Below are positions 35,901-47,559 of a stretch of 64,000 bases of DNA, one piece after another (within the stretch, counting starts at the first letter, position 1; the number at the start of each line of letters is the position of its first letter). This stretch comes from Gigaspora margarita. Taxonomy: Eukaryota; Glomeromycota; Glomeromycetes; Diversisporales; Gigasporaceae. The translations under genes were made by a program, and so were the position numbers. A model generated the notes under the pieces. It saw nothing but the letters and a program-made list of their open reading frames with translations, was not told where the DNA came from and made no database searches. The stretch covers positions 257,173 through 321,172 of the forward strand of contig WTPW01000627.1 of assembly GCA_009809945.1 (NCBI GenBank). The letters are read 5' to 3'.

Positions 35901-36700
35901 ATGGTATTAATTTTAAAAATGGACATGAACTTATGTTTCTTTATTGAAATGTTAAGGTCTTTAAATACATTTTTAAGAAATGCTATGTATACGTGAAATT
36001 TACAACGTATTCGGGGAAAATTAAACGAACTCGTAGTTATTTCCACGAACTCACGATAGGTTTGCAGACTCGTTAGTGGCGAAATGTTCGAGGGCTTGGG
36101 ACGTTCGCGCGTTCGCGAGAATTAGTGCGTTAGCGCGATTATTGTATCTAAGCCACCAAGCCACATTTAATTTTCCCTTTTTAGTATAACAGATTAAAAT
36201 ACGAATAGGCCAAAAAAATAACAGGTAAAAATGAAAAAAAATAAAAATAAAATAAATTCTATATATATAAAAATATAAATCATGACAATAGCTTTTTTCC
36301 ATATTTTTCCATATATTTCGCACAGCAGCGTATTATTTTAGACGATCTTTTTTAGAAATTTATTATCAAGATCGTTATCGAAAAATTTTTTACATGACCT
36401 AGGCTTATTCCGCCACAAAAATTGACCAATTAAAATATCTAGCCAATCAAATCGCGAGTTGAAAACTGTGTTTTATATAATGAATAATGAATTGCGCAAT
36501 GGGCAATCGGGTACAAATTGGAAGCTGATCATTACCCGAATACTACCTAATTGATGTCGGCTTAAGTTGACACATAACCGACATCGGGTAATAGTCGGTT
36601 AGTAATCAGTTTAAAGCCAGATATCCGATTTGTACCCGATTTGCCGTCATTTGATCAGTGCAAAAAATGTATTTACCACTATCTACTATAAGTGATTAGA
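35901..36700. other. Unassigned spacer
   Basis: No gene or repeat recognised. The 90-residue minus-strand frame at 36051-36323 has mixed low-complexity composition and no family. Around 36490-36640 the words GGGCAATCGGGTACAAATTG and ATCCGATTTGTACCCGATTT are inverted partners, suggesting an old TIR element of about 160 bp. Confidence 0.45.
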
Positions 36701-36941
36701 TTTTCAAGAAGTTTCTGGTTTTGCCAGGGTTTCGCCGATTTCGCCTTTCACCATTACGCAAAATAGGTTTCGCCTAACAGCTTTTCAAATTTAATATTTA
36801 GTAATTTCTATTTTTATAGTCCTATGCTCCGGATAAAATATTCTATACTGTTTGATCAATATCTTCTTATGATAATATTTCATGTTTTTTTTTTGGCAAA
36901 GCTTATTGTTTATTTAATACAACTTACAATGACAACTTAAT

Positions 36942-38487
36942 TTAGGATCTTTTACTAAGTTGAATTATTTCGTATTCATCCACTGAAAAAAATGCTTTCG
37001 TATTTCTGATTTGTTTTTCATATGAACTTTGTTTACTCCAACATTGATTATCATTATTATGAATAATTATTAGATCACAACTGCCACCACCACCAAAAAT
37101 TGGACCACAAACATTATTACACAAAATTGCGTATTCTGGTTTTTTCACACGACTTAAAACAGACTTTTGAATAGTACCATTTTTCAATGAGAAAATAAAG
37201 CTCTCATCGCATTTCTTATATGTATCCCCGCTAATATTTGGTTTATCCCATCCAACAGGATTGTATCCACCAAGAATTTCATCAGTGCCTTTAACCTTTA
37301 CAACTAAGACAACGTTTGTTTGTTTATCGCAAAAATTCCAAAACGAAGCGGAAGTAAAACTATCCCTTGTACCACGAAGAAGTAATTTAAAATCATATGG
37401 ATTGTTTGCTGCAGTATATGCATTATCTTTTTTATCAATCCATGAAGAAATTTCAGCCATGTGTGCTTCATTAATGATCGTTGAAAATGGTTCGGTCGTT
37501 CTGGGTGGTAATTTTTGTGTTAAAATTACACGTGACGGAAGAATTACTGACGATATCGGTTTGTTTGGAAATAAAAGTTTTTAAATTATATCATCCCATA
37601 AATTATCATCTAGCATTCGTCTATATGGTTGTAAATGGTCAATAATATTTTCACTAGATATTTGGAAATAACGAATATGAGGTAAACAATTTTGTAAAGT
37701 TGTCTTCATAATTAAAAAATTTTCGTTAGACCAATTTTTAATATCAGGTGGAATGCCAGGATTTTGTGCAATTCCCCATTCAATAACTCGTTTCCAAATT
37801 TTTACTTCTTCCATTTGCAAGTCATCTCGTTTTATAACCGAGATTAACGCATTTTCTTGAATTGATACGAAATCTTCTGAATCAAAAATCATTTCGGGAT
37901 GTTTTACTATAATACCATTGCACCAATTTTGCAATTCTTGAAATTTATTATTTTGAAAGCTTTTTTGAAATATTTCAGAAAAATGTAATCGAAGCCACGA
38001 AGCCTTTGTTTCAATCAAATAAGTTTCAAGACGCTTGGCCAGTTCTTCAAATAAAAACTCACAAGTAGTAACCATTAGGTCAAAAACAAATGAAGTATCA
38101 AGATCTTTTAACGAAACTAATCCACCATAAATATACCTAGAATATAAATTTATAATTATATTAATACTTTCAATATTTTTAAAATTTTTTAAATTTTACC
38201 TTCACAAGATGATAAATAAAAATATTATATAATTACTTGATAATAATTTCAAATTGCTGAATAGCAACATTCTTTAGATTAACCGTTTTAATGTTGTTTC
38301 TATCTCTGTTAATGTCTGCCAACTCATTACGAAAATACAATGACCTATATTTTAAAACTGCTGAATGTGCTCGAAATATTTTAGTATTTGGAGATTCGCC
38401 AACATTAATTATTACATTAAAATCTTCTTCATCATTAAGTAGTTCAAGATAATTATTTGAAAGTTTTTCAAAAAACTTTAGTGCCAT
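36942..38487 (-). pseudogene. BTB-BACK-TLDc gene with one in-frame stop
   Basis: Exon 1 is 38487-38237 and exon 2 is 38136-36942, with the same GT-AG intron position and phase as the intact gene at 7.7-9.2 kb, giving about 481 codons. BTB, BACK and TLDc words are intact (FRAHSAVLKYRSLYFRNEL, WKRVIEWGIAQNPGIPPD, LLLRGTRDSFTSASFWNFCD, GGYNPVGWDKP). The only disabling change is TAA at 37583-37581 after NLWDDII, between BACK and TLDc, where the intact copy has AAA. The frame continues open on both sides, so the loss is recent, or the stop is read through, or it is a sequence error. As annotated, a BTB-BACK-only product ending there is possible. Confidence 0.85.
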
Positions 38488-38504
38488 TTTTTCTTCGTTA
38501 AAAA

Positions 38505-38580
38505 TTAAATGATCATCCGGAGCATGGCGGAGAACATTAACGTTAATATACTGTATAATCAAAGTGATACAAAGTTATGT
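38505..38580 (-). promoter_or_regulatory. Conserved 5' flank of the second BTB-TLDc copy
   Basis: It contains GATCATCCGGAGCATGGCGG and TATAATCAAAGTGATACAAA, as in the flank of the intact copy at 9.2 kb. The conservation may be due to duplication alone. Confidence 0.42.
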
Positions 38581-41534
38581 TTTAATACTATTGCATCATA
38601 AATATAATTAGAAAATGTATGTACGTATGTACGTACAGTATTTTCGATTGATTAACTTTATTACTGATACTTGATTGTAATAGAAAACATAGAGTCTCTA
38701 ACCCATCTCAAAGGATTTTTCATTATCGCTTATTTTTTATATTTTTTATTTTATTTTTTTTTGTTATTTATTTCCTCTTAGAGCACAATAAAGTGTGAAC
38801 TAATCAGAATACCCATTCATTTATATGAACTAGGTAAATGCGCAGTATTGTGATTTGTAATTGTTAGGTGAAATCTGAAGATTTCGCGCTCATGAAAAGT
38901 GAAGGTAGTTCTTCTTTCGTTAGTTAAAATCAAAATTCGCTTAAATTTTCATTAAGCAGTGAATATAATTTGATAAGCCGGTTTTCTAACAAATATTAAC
39001 ACCTAACAATAGATCAATATTATTTAATGTCTGAAATGTTAAATTTTCTTTATAAATATAGTAATGTATATATATAAAAAAATTATTATATATTTTCATT
39101 AAAAGCATATTTCTTCGTGTCCATTAATAATAAACCCGCCTAACAGCTGTAAAGTTCGTAAAAAAAAATAATAAAAAAGAAATAGGGTTTTAATTTTTGC
39201 TAAAGTTTCTCCAATATTTCACTTTTTATCTTTGTTAGTTTTGTGTTTTGCTATATTTTCATCGCACAAAAAAGATTACACTTAATAACTATAAACTATT
39301 ACAATTTTCAATTTTAATAATTTCAGCCTTAACTTCACGTTAATTATGCATAGCCTGTAATTCAAGAAAGTTAGCCTTTAATTATATTACTTAAAATTAT
39401 TTTTATTAAAATCCTTAGGGTCCTTTCTCCAGAAAACAAAAGCTCAATCTTTTTATCAATATCTTTTATGATAGAATTAGTAATAAAAAAAAAACTTTAT
39501 TGAAATGAATATTAAATGCAATTATGCGATATTATTGATGAAATGTGAAACCTAGTTTTGTCCTTCATCAAATAAAACCTCAAATAACGGAATGACAAAA
39601 TCGACGAAAAATAGCGAAACATAAATTGTAAAGCTGATGAAATATAAAAAGAGATTGATAAAAGAGAAATCCAAGAATAGATTTTTTAGAGTAATGTAAG
39701 GTTACTTGAGACGAAGTCAAACAAATAAGTAAATTAGTATAATCGTTAACGCACGTAAAGGATTTGTTAAAACAAATAACTAATGTGAATAAATGATCCT
39801 TGCATCTGCGAGATAGCAATTTCTGGCCAATGATCTTAATAGATCTTTTGGCCTTCAGAATAACTTGTGACTGTTCTCTAGTCATTTAGGTCATTCAAAA
39901 TCATTTACTACCCATGGATCAATATATGACAACTTCTCCATGGTTTAAAGTTTCAACTCATTAAGGCAGTTTGTCATTCCAAAATCTGCAAGCCAAAGAA
40001 TAATTTATACATACTGCATTTGTTCGTACTTAAAAGCTTTGGCTTTATTTTTTTTTTGAAACAGGATTTATTTTTTGTGAAAAAAAAAAATCAGATAGCT
40101 GCCCAATCGTTGAAGTGCATGATAAAATCAATATGAAAATACAGATACTAATCAACCCAAACCACTTGGCATTCATTATAATTAATTGATAAAACCAAAT
40201 CTTTAAACATCTCTAGAAAAAGATTTCAGATTTCGATAGAAATTTGAATTGAAAAAATTTAAATGCCATTTTTTTATGTCACTATTGTTTTTTTTTTTTT
40301 TAGTTTGGATAACAAAAAATTATAAGTTTGAAAAATTAAACAAAAGTAATTTTGTTGAATATCTAGACGTAATAAAATAAAATTGGAGATCAAAGTGCCA
40401 GTTGGCGGACAGTGAACATGCCACAGGAAAATCTGGATATCAAAAAAATATAAATCTTTTTATCAGAAAACTTATGAAGGTTCGATCGCACTAACAATAT
40501 TAAAAATTTTTGAATATTGGTTAAAATATAAACATGTTGAGTACGAGTTGTCGATAACAGACCAAGAAAACACACTTATAGTTGTTACAGAGACCTGAAA
40601 TAAGGAAACGCGAAATTTTAGTTACATCTTTCTTCAATCAAAATCTTAAGTGACGAAATGGCAAAACTGATGAACTGAAGAAAAAGAAACTGAAAAAAAA
40701 GTAGCAGAACTAAATAATGAAGAAACTGATAAAGAGAAAATATTTATGAAAAGTAACAAATTTGGGACAATATTTCCTGACAATCTGGGAGATGGTTTTT
40801 TGGAATAAATTTATGAATGTCTATTTTGTTTACAGCATTTTCAGTTTTATGTATGACTGTTTTATTTCAGTTTAATAAACTGATGTTACGATAATATAAC
40901 TTTTAATTTTATATTCGCTTGACTGTATTAATCTATTAGTTGCATGACTAAAAAGTGCACGTATTATCTACTGTAAATATATGACCGATTAGATTTACTA
41001 AGAGTTTTGAGTTCTGCCAGGGTTTCGACTTTCGTCTCTTTCCCATCGTCAAAAAGACTACACTTAACGACTACAAGTTATTATAATTTTCAATTTAATT
41101 TCATCTTTAATTCCGTGTTAATTATGTTGTTTTTTTTTCACTACAATTTATTTGCTGTCATTTAAAGAAAATAGTATTTTTGCTTTTTTCTTTTACAATT
41201 ATCCAAAACTATTTTACCAAGATTTTCAGTTTCTTGCTCTGGAAAAAAAAAATGCTCAAACTAAACTATGCTTTTTGATCAAGATAATTTTAATAGAAAA
41301 AGATAATAAAAAAAACTGTGTTAATATGAAATTACTGCATTTAATATCATGCGATAATATTTAAAAATTACATTAAATAAATTATTGACCATTTATTATT
41401 GCAATATTTCAAATATTTCCATATTTTCATTCGGAGTCACTTATTTATTCATACTCCTAGTAAAATCTAAAGTCATAAAGGATAAATAACTATTACCGTT
41501 TAAAATTAAGACTTCTTACCAATCTGAAATGTTT
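38581..41534. other. Duplicated spacer paralogous to 9.3-9.8, 0.2-0.5 and 5.2-7.0 kb
   Basis: The order of blocks matches the left side of the window: 38760-39420 with 9300-9850, 39290-39535 with 235-500 and 39545-41535 with 5200-7030. The MULE-like element is absent from the matching point near 39535-39560. No gene is seen. A short TACG microsatellite (GTATGTACGTATGTACGTAC) lies at 38618. Confidence 0.7.
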
Positions 41535-42818
41535 CATATTTATCTATTGAAAAATACGATTTTCATCTTCATCTATTGCAAAATTCGATTTTTCATTTTT
41601 TAATATAGGTCTAATTTGTCCTTCATATGAACTTAGATAACTCCAACATCGACTAGAACAAGGATTAATCATTAGATCACAGAATCAGAGAATCAGTCCC
41701 TCCTATTACTACCACCAAAAGCTGGGCCATAAATAGAATTGCGCAAAATTGCATATTTTGGGTTTTCACAAGACTTAAAATTGAGGTTTGGATAGTACAT
41801 TTTTCAATGAAAAAAAACAAAATAAAAGAAATCGAATTATTCCATCCAATAGGATTATATCCATCAAGAATATTGTCAGTGCCTTTAACCTTCACAACTG
41901 AAACAATATTTGTTTGCTAATTTCATAAATTTCAAACTGAGGCATGAGTAAAGCCATCTCTGATTCCACGAAGAAATAATTTAAATTCATTAGGGTTATC
42001 AATTACAAAATACGTATGCATCAAATTTTTTATCAATCCATGAAGCAACTTTGGCTGCGTGTGCTTCATTATTGATCGTTGAAAATGGCATTGTTGTTCT
42101 TGGTGGAAGAATTACTGAAGATATCGGGTTGTTTGGAAGTAAAAGTCTTTTAATTATATCATACATAAATTTTCATCTAGCATTCGTCTATATGGTTGTA
42201 AATGGTAAATACAGTAATATTTTCACTAGATATTTGGAAATAACGAATATGAGGTAAACAATTTTGTAAAGTTGTATTAATAATTAAAAAAATTTTCGGT
42301 AGACTAATCTTTAAGATCAGGTGGAATTCCAGGATTTTGTGCAATTCCCCATTCAATAACTCGTTCCGACTTCCATTTGTAAGTCATCTCGTTTAATAAC
42401 CGATATTAGCGCATTTTCTTGAATTGATGCGAAATTTTCTGATTCAAAAATCATTTTGGGATGTTTTACTATAATTCATTGCATTCATTCATAAAATTTA
42501 TTATTTTGAAAGCTTTTTTGAAATACTTCAGAAAAATGTAAACGAAGCCATGAAGCCTTTGTTTCAATCAAATAAGTTTCAAGACGTTTGGCCAGTTCAA
42601 ATAAAAACTCACAAGTAACCATAAGGCCGTTTTTAGTTGATTTTTAGGTTAACATCAATCAGGCATGGTGTGGGGGTGGATTAAACAAACACATATAATT
42701 AAACAAATTCCAAGAATATTTGACCAAATCTCATTGGTCAACATTAATCACATGCCTAATGAAGTTTATACTGCGTTGTGATTGGCTTGTTTAATTTTCG
42801 CAGTTAAGAGTACTCATA

Positions 42819-43017
42819 CGGGACGTCCCCAAAATTCCGGGTCGGGATGCTTCGGAATGCATCGGAGTCATGGTCGGCTAGATCGGAATTGATCAATTTT
42901 GCCCAAAGATCATAAAAAATTTTACTAATAAACCATATCCAACTGATAATTTTGCTATAGGACTAAACGCCGACCTAGATCCGACGCATCCAACCCGGAA
43001 TTTTGGGGACCCTCCTG
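42819..43017. mobile_element. TA-flanked MITE, 199 bp (left copy)
   Basis: Left CGGGACGTCCCCAAAATTCC and inverted right CAGGAGGGTCCCCAAAATTC lie between TA dinucleotides. A second copy with the same flanking words (AGTTAAGAG.ACTCATA and TAAAATTC) is at 45565-45803. Confidence 0.75.
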
Positions 43018-44067
43018 TAAAATTCGTAAGATAGGACTGTAAGCAGGGACACGTAAATATTATTTTGATTCTAAGCAAAAATTTCGATCGATTTAGCCAA
43101 AAATTTCAATTTATTTCGATTTTGACCAGAATTAGCATTGAGTTAGCCGTAATCATGTGATCCCGGCTGGAATTAGATGATGTTGCACATTCATTTTTTG
43201 AAAGTCAATCGTTAGAAACCAAAATCACATGATCGGCACAATCGAAGGCCCGGAAAGTCTACGGACACGTACAGATCACGTGATATTCCATCTTGCGGAC
43301 ACGTACCAAAATAATAATTTTTTGATTTAAAAAGCGATCTGGCAAGGCTTTTATACTAAGTTAACCTCCTTAATCATTCTAATAAAGCTTCTTCTCCTGG
43401 TCTTTCCGGTTCTAATGGTGGTGGTATTATTAAAATTTGTCCAGTAGAACCGGGATGTGACCTTTTGAAGTGGAGCAACGTTCTAAAGATTATATGAAAA
43501 CGTCGCATAAACTTCATGAGGTTATAAATCCGATTCTATTGTGCTGATTTTTAATAACATTACCATTTGAAACCGAAAGACCAGGAGAACAAGTTTTATT
43601 AGACAACAAAGGTGATTAACCCATTATAGAAGCTAAGTCGAACACTTTAAATTTTAAAAAAGAAAAAAAATAAAAAAGATGGCCCGGAAGACTTTCGAAC
43701 TAAGTAAACTCTTTTATCACTCGAAGTAAACTTGTTTACTTATTTTTCTAGTTCAAATGGTAGTAATATTATTAAAATTAGTTCAATATAACTGGAGATA
43801 TAGTCTTCTGAAGTTTTTGCGGCGTTTTTATATAATCTTTAGAGCGTTGCCCAATTTCGAAAGGTCGTATCTTCAGTTCTACTGGATATATTTTAATAAT
43901 CTTCCACCATTAGAACTGGAAAGACCAGGAGAATATGCTTTAATAGAATGATCAAGGAGGTTAACTTGGTACAAAAGTCTTGCCGGATCACTTTTTAAAT
44001 CAAAAAATTATTATTTCGGTACGTGTTCGTAAGATGAAATATCACGTGATCTGTACGTGTCCGTAGA

Positions 44068-45135
44068 GCAAATCTTACGTTTTTGATACTCCTGCACTTA
44101 CTTTTTTGATACTGATCGACATGAAAATCCCAGTAAAAATAAGACTTTTCAAAACTTTGAGCGAAGATATCTTGGCAACCATAAGACCAAATTTGGTNNN
44201 NNNNNNNNNNNNNNNNNNNNNNNNNNNNNNNNNNNNNNNNNNNNNNNNNNNNNNNNNNNNNNNNNNNNNNNNNNNNNNNNNNNNNNNNNNNNNNNNNNNN
44301 NNNNNNNNNNNNNNNNNNNNNNNNNNNNNNNNNNNNNNNNNNNNNNNNNNNNNNNNNNNNNNNNNNNNNNNNNNNNNNNNNNNNNNNNNNNNNNNNNNNN
44401 NNNNNNNNNNNNNNNNNNNNNNNNNNNNNNNNNNNNNNNNNNNNNNNNNNNNNNNNNNNNNNNNNNNNNNNNNNNNNNNNNNNNNNNNNNNNNNNNNNNN
44501 NNNNNNNNNNNNNNNNNNNNNNNNNNNNNNNNNNNNNNNNNNNNNNNNNNNNNNNNNNNNNNNNNNNNNNNNNNNNNNNNNNNNNNNNNNNNNNNNNNNN
44601 NNNNNNNNNNNNNNNNNNNNNNNNNNNNNNNNNNNNNNNNNNNNNNNNNNNNNNNNNNNNNNNNNNNNNNNNNNNNNNNNNNNNNNNNNNNNNNNNNNNN
44701 NNNNNNNNNNNNNNNNNNNNNNNNNNNNNNNNNNNNNNNNNNNNNNNNNNNNNNNNNNNNNNNNNNNNNNNNNNNNNNNNNNNNNNNNNNNNNNNNNNNN
44801 NNNNNNNNNNNNNNNNNNNNNNNNNNNNNNNNNNNNNNNNNNNNNNNNNNNNNNNNNNNNNNNNNNNNNNNNNNNNNNNNNNNNNNNNNNNNNNNNNNNN
44901 NNNNNNNNNNNNNNNNNNNNNNNNNNNNNNNNNNNNNNNNNNNNNNNNNNNNNNNNNNNNNNNNNNNNNNNNNNNNNNNNNNNNNNNNNNNNNNNNNNNN
45001 NNNNNNNNNNNNNNNNNNNNNNNNNNNNNNNNNNNNNNNNNNNNNNNNNNNNNNNNNNNNNNNNNNNNNNNNNNNNNNNNNNNNNNNNNAGTATCAAAAA
45101 AGTAAGTGCAGGAGTATCAAAAACGTAAGATTTGC
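44068..45135. mobile_element. Innermost element, identical 46-bp inverted ends, 9-bp duplication
   Basis: GTCCGTAGA at 44059-44067 and 45136-45144 flanks ends that are identical over 46 bp, starting GCAAATCTTACGTTTTTGAT. Most of the interior is a gap of 892 N, so its content is unknown. Identical ends suggest it is the youngest insertion in the stack. Confidence 0.85.
44198..45089. other. Assembly gap, 892 N
   Basis: Unresolved bases inside the innermost nested element. Open frames crossing it are artefacts. The long inverted repeats around it probably hindered assembly. Confidence 0.98.
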
Positions 45136-45295
45136 GTCCGTAGACTTTCCGTCGAAGGCCAATCATTTTATGTCACATGATTAAATTTTTATAGAAAAAA
45201 TTTAAAGAAATTTTGATAAATTTTTATTTGGGGCAAAAATTTTAATTTCTTTCAAAAAATTGCTTTCGAAAAATTTACGTGTCCCTGACTGTAAG

Positions 45296-45545
45296 ATAGT
45301 GGTGTCCTGCATGTCGTGTAACCTGAGTCACTCCGGTGATTCAGATTCAGACCTCGGATCGAACCTGCAGAGCATTAATACTAGCTTTGTACTGCCAAGT
45401 AATATTATAGCAAAATTACAATCCATGCAATTTTACTTAGTACACTGTAAGCAGGTTTTGTATTTGGTGATTTCGGGCAAAATTATTTAGGTCAGAGTGG
45501 CTCAGGTTACATGACATGCAAAATTTTTTGGACATCACTAACTCA
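45296..45545. mobile_element. Possible small TIR element
   Basis: Left TAGTGGTGTCCTGCATGTCG and inverted right TAGTGATGTCC, then GCATGTCATGTAACCTGAG, face each other across about 245 bp. No clear target duplication. It lies beside the right end of the hAT-like element. Confidence 0.45.
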
Positions 45546-45564
45546 CTAGTTAAGAGAACTCATA

Positions 45565-45803
45565 CAGAGGTGTCCCCAAAATTCCGGGTCGGACTACTTC
45601 GGAGTGCATCGGAATCATGGTCGGTTGGATCGGAATTGATCAATTTTGCTCCAAGATCATAAAAAATTTTACTAACAAATCATATCCATTCATTAATTAA
45701 AAAATGCCCAGCTGATAATTTTGCTATAGAACCTGCTAACAACTAGGGCTAAACGCCGACCTATATCCGACGCCTCCGACCCAGAATTTTGGTGATCCTC
45801 CTG
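45565..45803. mobile_element. TA-flanked MITE, 239 bp (right copy)
   Basis: Left CAGAGGTGTCCCCAAAATTC and inverted right CAGGAGGATCACCAAAATTC lie between TA dinucleotides. It is related to the copy at 42819-43017 across its length. Confidence 0.78.
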
Positions 45804-46136
45804 TAAAATTCAGTTAAGAGGGGTGACATTAACCTAAAAATCAACTAAAAACGGCCTAAGGTAAAAACAAATAAAGTATCAAGATCTTCTAACGAAACTA
45901 TTTCACCATAAACATATAAATTTATAATTATATTAATACTTTTAATATTTTTTAAATTTTTTTTAAATTTCACATTTACAAGATTATAAATAATAATTTC
46001 AAATTGCTAAATGCAAACATTCTTTGGATTAACCATTTTAATGTTGTTCTTATCTCTGTTAATGTTTGCTAACTCCCTATGAAAATACAATAACCTATAT
46101 TTTAAAACTGCTAAATGTGCTCAAAATATTTTAGTA

Positions 46137-47011
46137 CAGTACCTGCTGTAAGTATCCGACCCCAGATAACTTTCTATAGAGGATTTGAAATGATTTGAAA
46201 TATTTTATAGTGAAAGAACATTATAAAAGCTGATCATTATACTTTCTGTAGATGATAAAACGTCCATATAGGACATCTATAATAAAAATTGTCATACATA
46301 TCATGAACATACATCATAGCCCATATTGTTTTTTTTAAATGAATATAAATTTCTGATAATGATATAGTCAATCCAAATATTTAAGGGCTTTTTTGATTTC
46401 TATAGTCTTGTAGGATTCAAAAGATGCCTCAAATATTGATATGGGCTAGCTGATCTCAAAATATTGCAGCTAAAAATTTAAGAAAAAAATAAATAATTAT
46501 TTGATTCTGGCAAAATTTAAACAAAAATATCATGATCAATTTTAATGTTTAAAGACTTGTTTGGATTCTTTATGCATATAGAATTCAAAAGAGCCCTTAA
46601 ACTTTAAAATTGATTATGTTGTTATCAAAATATACACATTTTAAGTTTTTTAAAAAATTTTGGTCCATCACATCCCAATATCAATAATTAACTAAATTTT
46701 AAATGAAAATATCTTAGCATCAACATGATCGATTTTAATGTTTGATGTCTCTTTTTGTAGAATTAAAATGAGCCTTGAAGCACTTAAATTGACTATGCCA
46801 ATCTTAAAATATTTTCATTTAAGATTTAGGCATAATTATCATATGTAAAAATGTATAAATTTTATAATCTTATGATATCCTGATGTAGATGTTTTATCAG
46901 TTACAAAAACATATGGATTATCAACTTCTGTGACACTATATACTAAAAATTTTAAGGCATTACAAATTAACTCTGAAAAGTTACTGGGTCAGATACTTAC
47001 AGCAGGTACAG
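46137..47011. mobile_element. pogo-like MITE, 875 bp, in a BTB exon
   Basis: Left CAGTACCTGCTGTAAGTATC and inverted right CTGTACCTGCTGTAAGTATC are flanked by TA. The uninterrupted site is seen in the intact gene (CTAGTATTTGGAG). Inside are about three diverged units of 160-170 bp, each with a GATTTCTATAGTCTTGTAGG-like then CAAAAGATGCC-like block. No transposase frame. Confidence 0.85.
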
Positions 47012-47116
47012 TATTTGGAGATTTTCCAATATTAATAAGTATTAAATTAAAATCTTGACAATAAAAAAAGTTCCAGATAATTATCTAAAGGCTTTCAAAA
47101 ACATTAGTGCCATTTT

Positions 47117-47559
47117 TATGATAAAGATTATTCAGAGCATAGCAGAGTATATTAATATAAATATATAATCAAAGTGATACTAAGTTATGTTCACAACTAA
47201 TATTTTAATAGCAGGCTTTCTTTTTAGAGGTTTTTAAATTCTATAAGAGAAATTTTATAAAAAATTTTATTCTTAAACTATCTATAAAGAATATAAACAA
47301 AAAGTAATCTTAAAAAAAAGGATATTTTGCCATAAAAAAAGCCATGAAATTTTCTGTCAAAATAACAATTGTAAAATCATGGGTTTTAGGATCTATGCAA
47401 TAAAATTAGTAATTAAACATATTTATCATTAATAGTATAAAACATCCTGAATTAGTCTCAATTGTGGTTGCACTATAATATCATAATAAAATGTTAAATA
47501 ATTATTATTTATTGCATCATAAATATAGTTTAAAAATATACAGTAATGGTTACTAGAAA
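47117..47559. other. Duplicated upstream flank of the 41.5-47.1 kb pseudogene
   Basis: It resembles 21776-22150 (AGGATATTTTGCC, GTTAAATAATTATTA). No gene. Confidence 0.5.

Larger units (their letters stand above)
43251..45151. mobile_element. Fold-back (MULE-type) element nested in the hAT-like element
   Basis: TCGAAGGCC at 43242-43250 and 45152-45160 is a 9-bp duplication. The two arms (about 43251-43620 and 43690-44067, the last 7 bp at 45145-45151) are inverted copies starting CGGAAAGTCTACGGACACGT. The arms include AAGTTAACCTCCTT and CTCCTGGTCTTTCC words. A 9-bp duplication and long arms fit a MULE-type fold-back. Another element sits 7 bp from its right end. Confidence 0.85.
43044..45287. 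mobile_element. hAT-like element nested in the Harbinger-like element
   Basis: ACTGTAAG at 43036-43043 and 45288-45295 is an 8-bp duplication. Both ends read CAGGGACACGTAAAT. No transposase frame in the visible part. It hosts a fold-back element at 43251-45151. Confidence 0.9.
42625..45856. mobile_element. PIF/Harbinger-like element, 3.2 kb including nested insertions
   Basis: TAA at 42622-42624 and 45857-45859 flanks perfect 28-bp inverted ends beginning GGCCGTTTTTAGTTGATTTT. Without nested DNA the element is about 1 kb. It carries two TA-flanked MITEs (42819-43017 and 45565-45803) and a hAT-like element. No transposase frame was seen, so it is non-autonomous. Joining the flanks gives AACCATAAGG, as in the intact paralogue near 8791. 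Confidence 0.9.
41535..47116 (-). pseudogene. BTB-BACK-TLDc pseudogene with a nested transposon stack
   Basis: TLDc and BACK remnants occupy about 41535-42624, the exon 2 start and intron about 45857-46000, and the BTB exon about 46001-46136 plus 47012-47116. Words KVKGTDNILDGYNPIGW and a GPAFGGS-like stretch identify the family. Insertions are a Harbinger-like element (42625-45856) between adjacent bases of the AACCATAAGG word and a pogo-like element (46137-47011) in the BTB exon. Many frameshifts predate or follow these. Flanking bases across both insertions match the intact gene when the insertions are removed. Confidence 0.85.

Noticed and set aside
44075-45166. Long open frames (340-363 codons) on both strands
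   Set aside because: They run through 892 unresolved bases; only the short edges are real sequence and these are transposon ends.
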